A stretch of 5,281 nucleotides of DNA from Anaerolineae bacterium (GTDB lineage: Bacteria; Chloroflexota; Anaerolineae; B4-G1): assembly GCA_030612185.1 (NCBI GenBank), contig JAUWOI010000342.1, positions 1 to 5,281 of the forward strand, in the 5' to 3' direction. Below the pieces are notes generated by a model. That model did not search any database and had not been told where the DNA came from. It saw nothing but the letters and a program-made list of their open reading frames with translations. The position numbers and the translations under genes are program-made. Of the stretch, positions 4,041 to 5,281 are shown piece after piece; position 1 is the first letter of the stretch; each line of letters opens with the position of its first letter.

Positions 4041-4460
4041 ATGACAGATAAGACAACCATAATCGTCCACAGCGGCGACATGGATAAACTCTACAGCGCC
4101 CTGATCATCGGCAACGGGGCGCTGGCGATGGGCATGGATGCCTCGATCTACTTCACATTCTGGGGTCTCCAGCGGCTGCAAAAGGGCGGGCTGGAGAAAG
4201 GGCCGCTCTCCAAGATGCACCTGCTGGGCCTGGGCAAGTGGATGATCAAGCGGCGCATGAAAAAAGCCAACGTAGCGCCATTGGAGAGACTGATGGCCGA
4301 CTTCAAGGAACTGGGCGGCAAGATCATCGCCTGCGATATGACGATGGAGATCATGGGTATCAGCCGCCAGAATCTGCGTGAGGACTTGATTGACGAGTAC
4401 GGGGCCGTAGGAACCTACATCCAAGAAGCACGCGAGTCGACGATTACGCTCTTCATCTGA
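4041..4460 (+). CDS. DsrE/DsrF/DrsH-like (DsrE2-type) sulfur-relay protein
   Basis: This 139-residue protein begins with the typical DsrE-fold strand and turn TTIIVHSGDMDKLYSALIIG (5-24). It continues with GMDASIYFTFWGLQRL (31-46), a lysine-rich middle (MIKRRMKKANVAPLERL, 68-84) and the signature GGKIIACDMTMEIMGIS (92-108). It ends with a glycine-containing segment and a hydrophobic strand (STITLFI). C98 is its only cysteine and sits at the conserved persulfide-carrying position of the DrsE_2 group. Family members transfer sulfane sulfur, commonly with TusA and rhodaneses, and tusA lies about 0.7 kb upstream. The ATG at 4041 has GGAGGTGAG (4029-4037). A GTG at 3993 is a less likely start. I cannot tell from sequence whether it serves sulfur oxidation, Fe-S assembly or thiolation. 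Confidence 0.85.
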   Translation: MTDKTTIIVHSGDMDKLYSALIIGNGALAMGMDASIYFTFWGLQRLQKGGLEKGPLSKMHLLGLGKWMIKRRMKKANVAPLERLMADFKELGGKIIACDMTMEIMGISRQNLREDLIDEYGAVGTYIQEARESTITLFI

Positions 4461-4468
4461 ACCTTTTA

Positions 4469-4529
4469 GGACGCAGATTGACGCAGATGCGCACTGATCT
4501 TTTTTTCTTATCCGCGAGAATCCGCGTCC
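4469..4529. repeat. Palindromic interspersed-type element (ACGCAGAT/ATCCGCG)
   Basis: Two 20-base arms, 4469-4488 and 4510-4529, form an imperfect inverted repeat around a 21-base T-rich loop. Each arm is itself a direct repeat with 10-base period: ACGCAGAT at 4471 and 4481, and ATCCGCG at 4510 and 4520. Of 20 positions, 16 pair on the + strand. On the - strand transcript two of the four mismatches become G-U pairs, making that strand's hairpin stronger. From memory, similar sequences are scattered through Chloroflexota and some other genomes. It lies between the DsrE2-like gene and the ATPase and has no terminator-like T run after it. Confidence 0.6.
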
Positions 4530-4562
4530 CACTACCAATCGGCTCGAGTGATACCAACGCCA

Positions 4563-5281
4563 ATGCAAACCAAGGTATTTAAGATCGCAGGGCTGACCTG
4601 CATAGACTGCGCCGCAAGAGTCCGGGCGACCGTCAGCCGGGTGGAGGGCGTGGACGATTGCCAGGTCGACCATGTCACTGGCACACTGACAGTTTCGTTC
4701 GTGGAACCAACCCCGGCGACGGAGAAGATTGCCCGGGCTGTGAGTGCGGCGGGCCATACACTGGTCACTGAAGACACCGACAAAGGGGAGAGAGACCAGC
4801 GCCGGGAAAACAGGCCGCTCATCGGCTTTGTCCGCTTCGTCTTTTCGAAGCGCGAGACGACGCTGGCTGCCGTCGCTGGCCTGTTGACGCTGCTTGGCCT
4901 GGCACTAACAGCAATATACTCCCCCCCAACGTTGGGGGGACTGGGAGGGGCAGCCCTCTTTGCGGCCGCTATCGTCGTGGGAGGCATCCCAGTGGCGCGC
5001 CACGCCTTCCAGGAATTGTGGCTCTCCCACAGCCTGGGCATCAACACACTGATGGTCATCGCCGTCGTGGGCGCAGCGTTCATCGGCGAGTGGGCCGAGG
5101 CCGCGATCGTGGTGGTATTGTTTGCGTTGGGGGAGGCGCTGGAGGGGTACGCCACAGAGCGTGCACGCGGCGCGCTTGATAGCCTGCTGGACCTGGCGCC
5201 GCCGGTGGCCCTCAAGATCCTACCCACAGGCGAGACCCAGGAGGTGCCGGTGGAGCGACTTGCCGTCGACGACCGCGTGCT
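4563..5281 (+). CDS. P1B-type heavy-metal ATPase, N-terminal part (Zn/Cd/Pb type likely)
   Basis: The frame is open for 239 codons and runs off the window. Residues 1-70 are a heavy-metal-associated domain with the metal-binding pair GLTCIDCAARV (C13, C16). A charged linker follows, then membrane segments at about 99-119, 127-147 and 158-192. The stretch SLGINTLMVIAVVGAAFIGEWAEAA (157-181), followed by ALGEALEGYATERARGALDSL, closely resembles ZntA/CadA-type exporters. This points to Zn, Cd or Pb more than copper. The diagnostic CPx motif, the DKTGT phosphorylation site and the later helices lie beyond the window, so specificity is provisional. There is no clear ribosome binding site before ATG 4563; GTG 4548 in the same frame, adding five residues, is an alternative. 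It follows the palindromic element and is near the YHS gene, fitting a soft-metal efflux role. Confidence 0.85.
   Translation, partial: MQTKVFKIAGLTCIDCAARVRATVSRVEGVDDCQVDHVTGTLTVSFVEPTPATEKIARAVSAAGHTLVTEDTDKGERDQRRENRPLIGFVRFVFSKRETTLAAVAGLLTLLGLALTAIYSPPTLGGLGGAALFAAAIVVGGIPVARHAFQELWLSHSLGINTLMVIAVVGAAFIGEWAEAAIVVVLFALGEALEGYATERARGALDSLLDLAPPVALKILPTGETQEVPVERLAVDDRV
4922..4939. repeat. 18-bp perfect palindrome inside the ATPase gene
   Basis: Six C, AACGTT and six G form a perfect 18-bp palindrome within the codons for the loop between the first two membrane helices (around SPPTLGG, residues 120-126). The frame is kept. It may be chance in a GC-rich gene or a trace of a small palindromic insertion. 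Confidence 0.5.

Noticed and set aside
3991..4044. 17-codon GTG frame (WRRSRHTSPPLAEVSK) overlapping the DsrE2-like start
   Set aside because: It follows a good SD, but is encoded mainly by the hairpin element and has no recognisable feature; not strong enough to call a gene.
3762..4757. Long open frame on the minus strand (331 codons)
   Set aside because: It lies opposite the YHS, DsrE2-like and ATPase genes, all of which match known families, and its translation has no recognisable family features. It is a GC-driven antisense shadow.
4532..5227. Minus-strand open frame opposite the P1B ATPase
   Set aside because: Its Ser/Ala/Thr-rich translation is typical of antisense to a membrane protein gene; the + strand shows HMA and ATPase motifs.
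1..5281. tRNA, rRNA, phage or transposase genes
   Set aside because: No cloverleaf, rRNA-like segment or transposase/integrase motif was seen on either strand.

Overview
The window is GC-rich bacterial DNA with strong G/C preference at third codon positions. All supported genes lie on the + strand and are tightly packed. A sigma70-type promoter sits before the cysteine desulfurase homologue, and a second gene group starts at an extended -10 box. The proteins (IscU-type scaffolds, a NifS/IscS homologue, TusA, a DsrE2-like protein, CcdA, a YHS protein and a P1B ATPase) suggest an anaerobic or sulfur-rich lifestyle. The promoter style and an ACGCAGAT/ATCCGCG palindromic element resemble what I remember from Chloroflexota (Anaerolineae-like) genomes. 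That assignment is a low-confidence inference, because the window contains no phylogenetic marker.

Layout. 2-40: last codons of an upstream gene. 72-443: a degenerate IscU/NifU-N-like scaffold that has lost the His-Cys cluster ligands. 450-1148: CcdA, a membrane thiol-electron transporter. 1170-1274: a near-consensus promoter and a leader that can fold into a two-part stem ending at the Shine-Dalgarno (SD) sequence. 1275-2438: a NifS/IscS-family protein that keeps the catalytic cysteine but has leucine where the PLP-binding lysine should be. 2443-3078: an IscU with all cluster ligands, fused to a C-terminal DUF59/MIP18-like domain. 3085-3140: a purine-rich 14-bp tandem repeat. 3150-3371: TusA. 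3433-3460: a 15-bp dyad beside an extended -10 box. 3492-3710: a small membrane protein with a SHOCT tail. 3726-3755: a possible 9-residue ORF. 3752-3949: a YHS protein with a Cys-rich tail. 3989-4015: a 12-bp perfect hairpin. 4041-4460: a DsrE2-like protein. 4469-4529: an interspersed-type palindrome. 4563-5281+: the N-terminal part of a heavy-metal P1B ATPase of the Zn/Cd/Pb (ZntA/CadA) type, cut by the window end.

How the genes may work together. The first two genes pair a scaffold-like protein with a thiol-electron carrier. The second unit looks like an Fe-S assembly module (NifS-like, IscU-DUF59, TusA). Its desulfurase probably cannot perform ordinary PLP chemistry. I infer that sulfur reaches the scaffold as sulfide or as a persulfide relayed by carriers such as TusA or the DsrE2-like protein, with the NifS-like protein acting as a persulfide relay or structural partner of IscU. 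The third group (SHOCT, YHS, DsrE2-like, P1B ATPase) adds soft-metal and sulfur handling. The lysine-less NifS combined with the IscU-DUF59 fusion is the most unusual part of the window.
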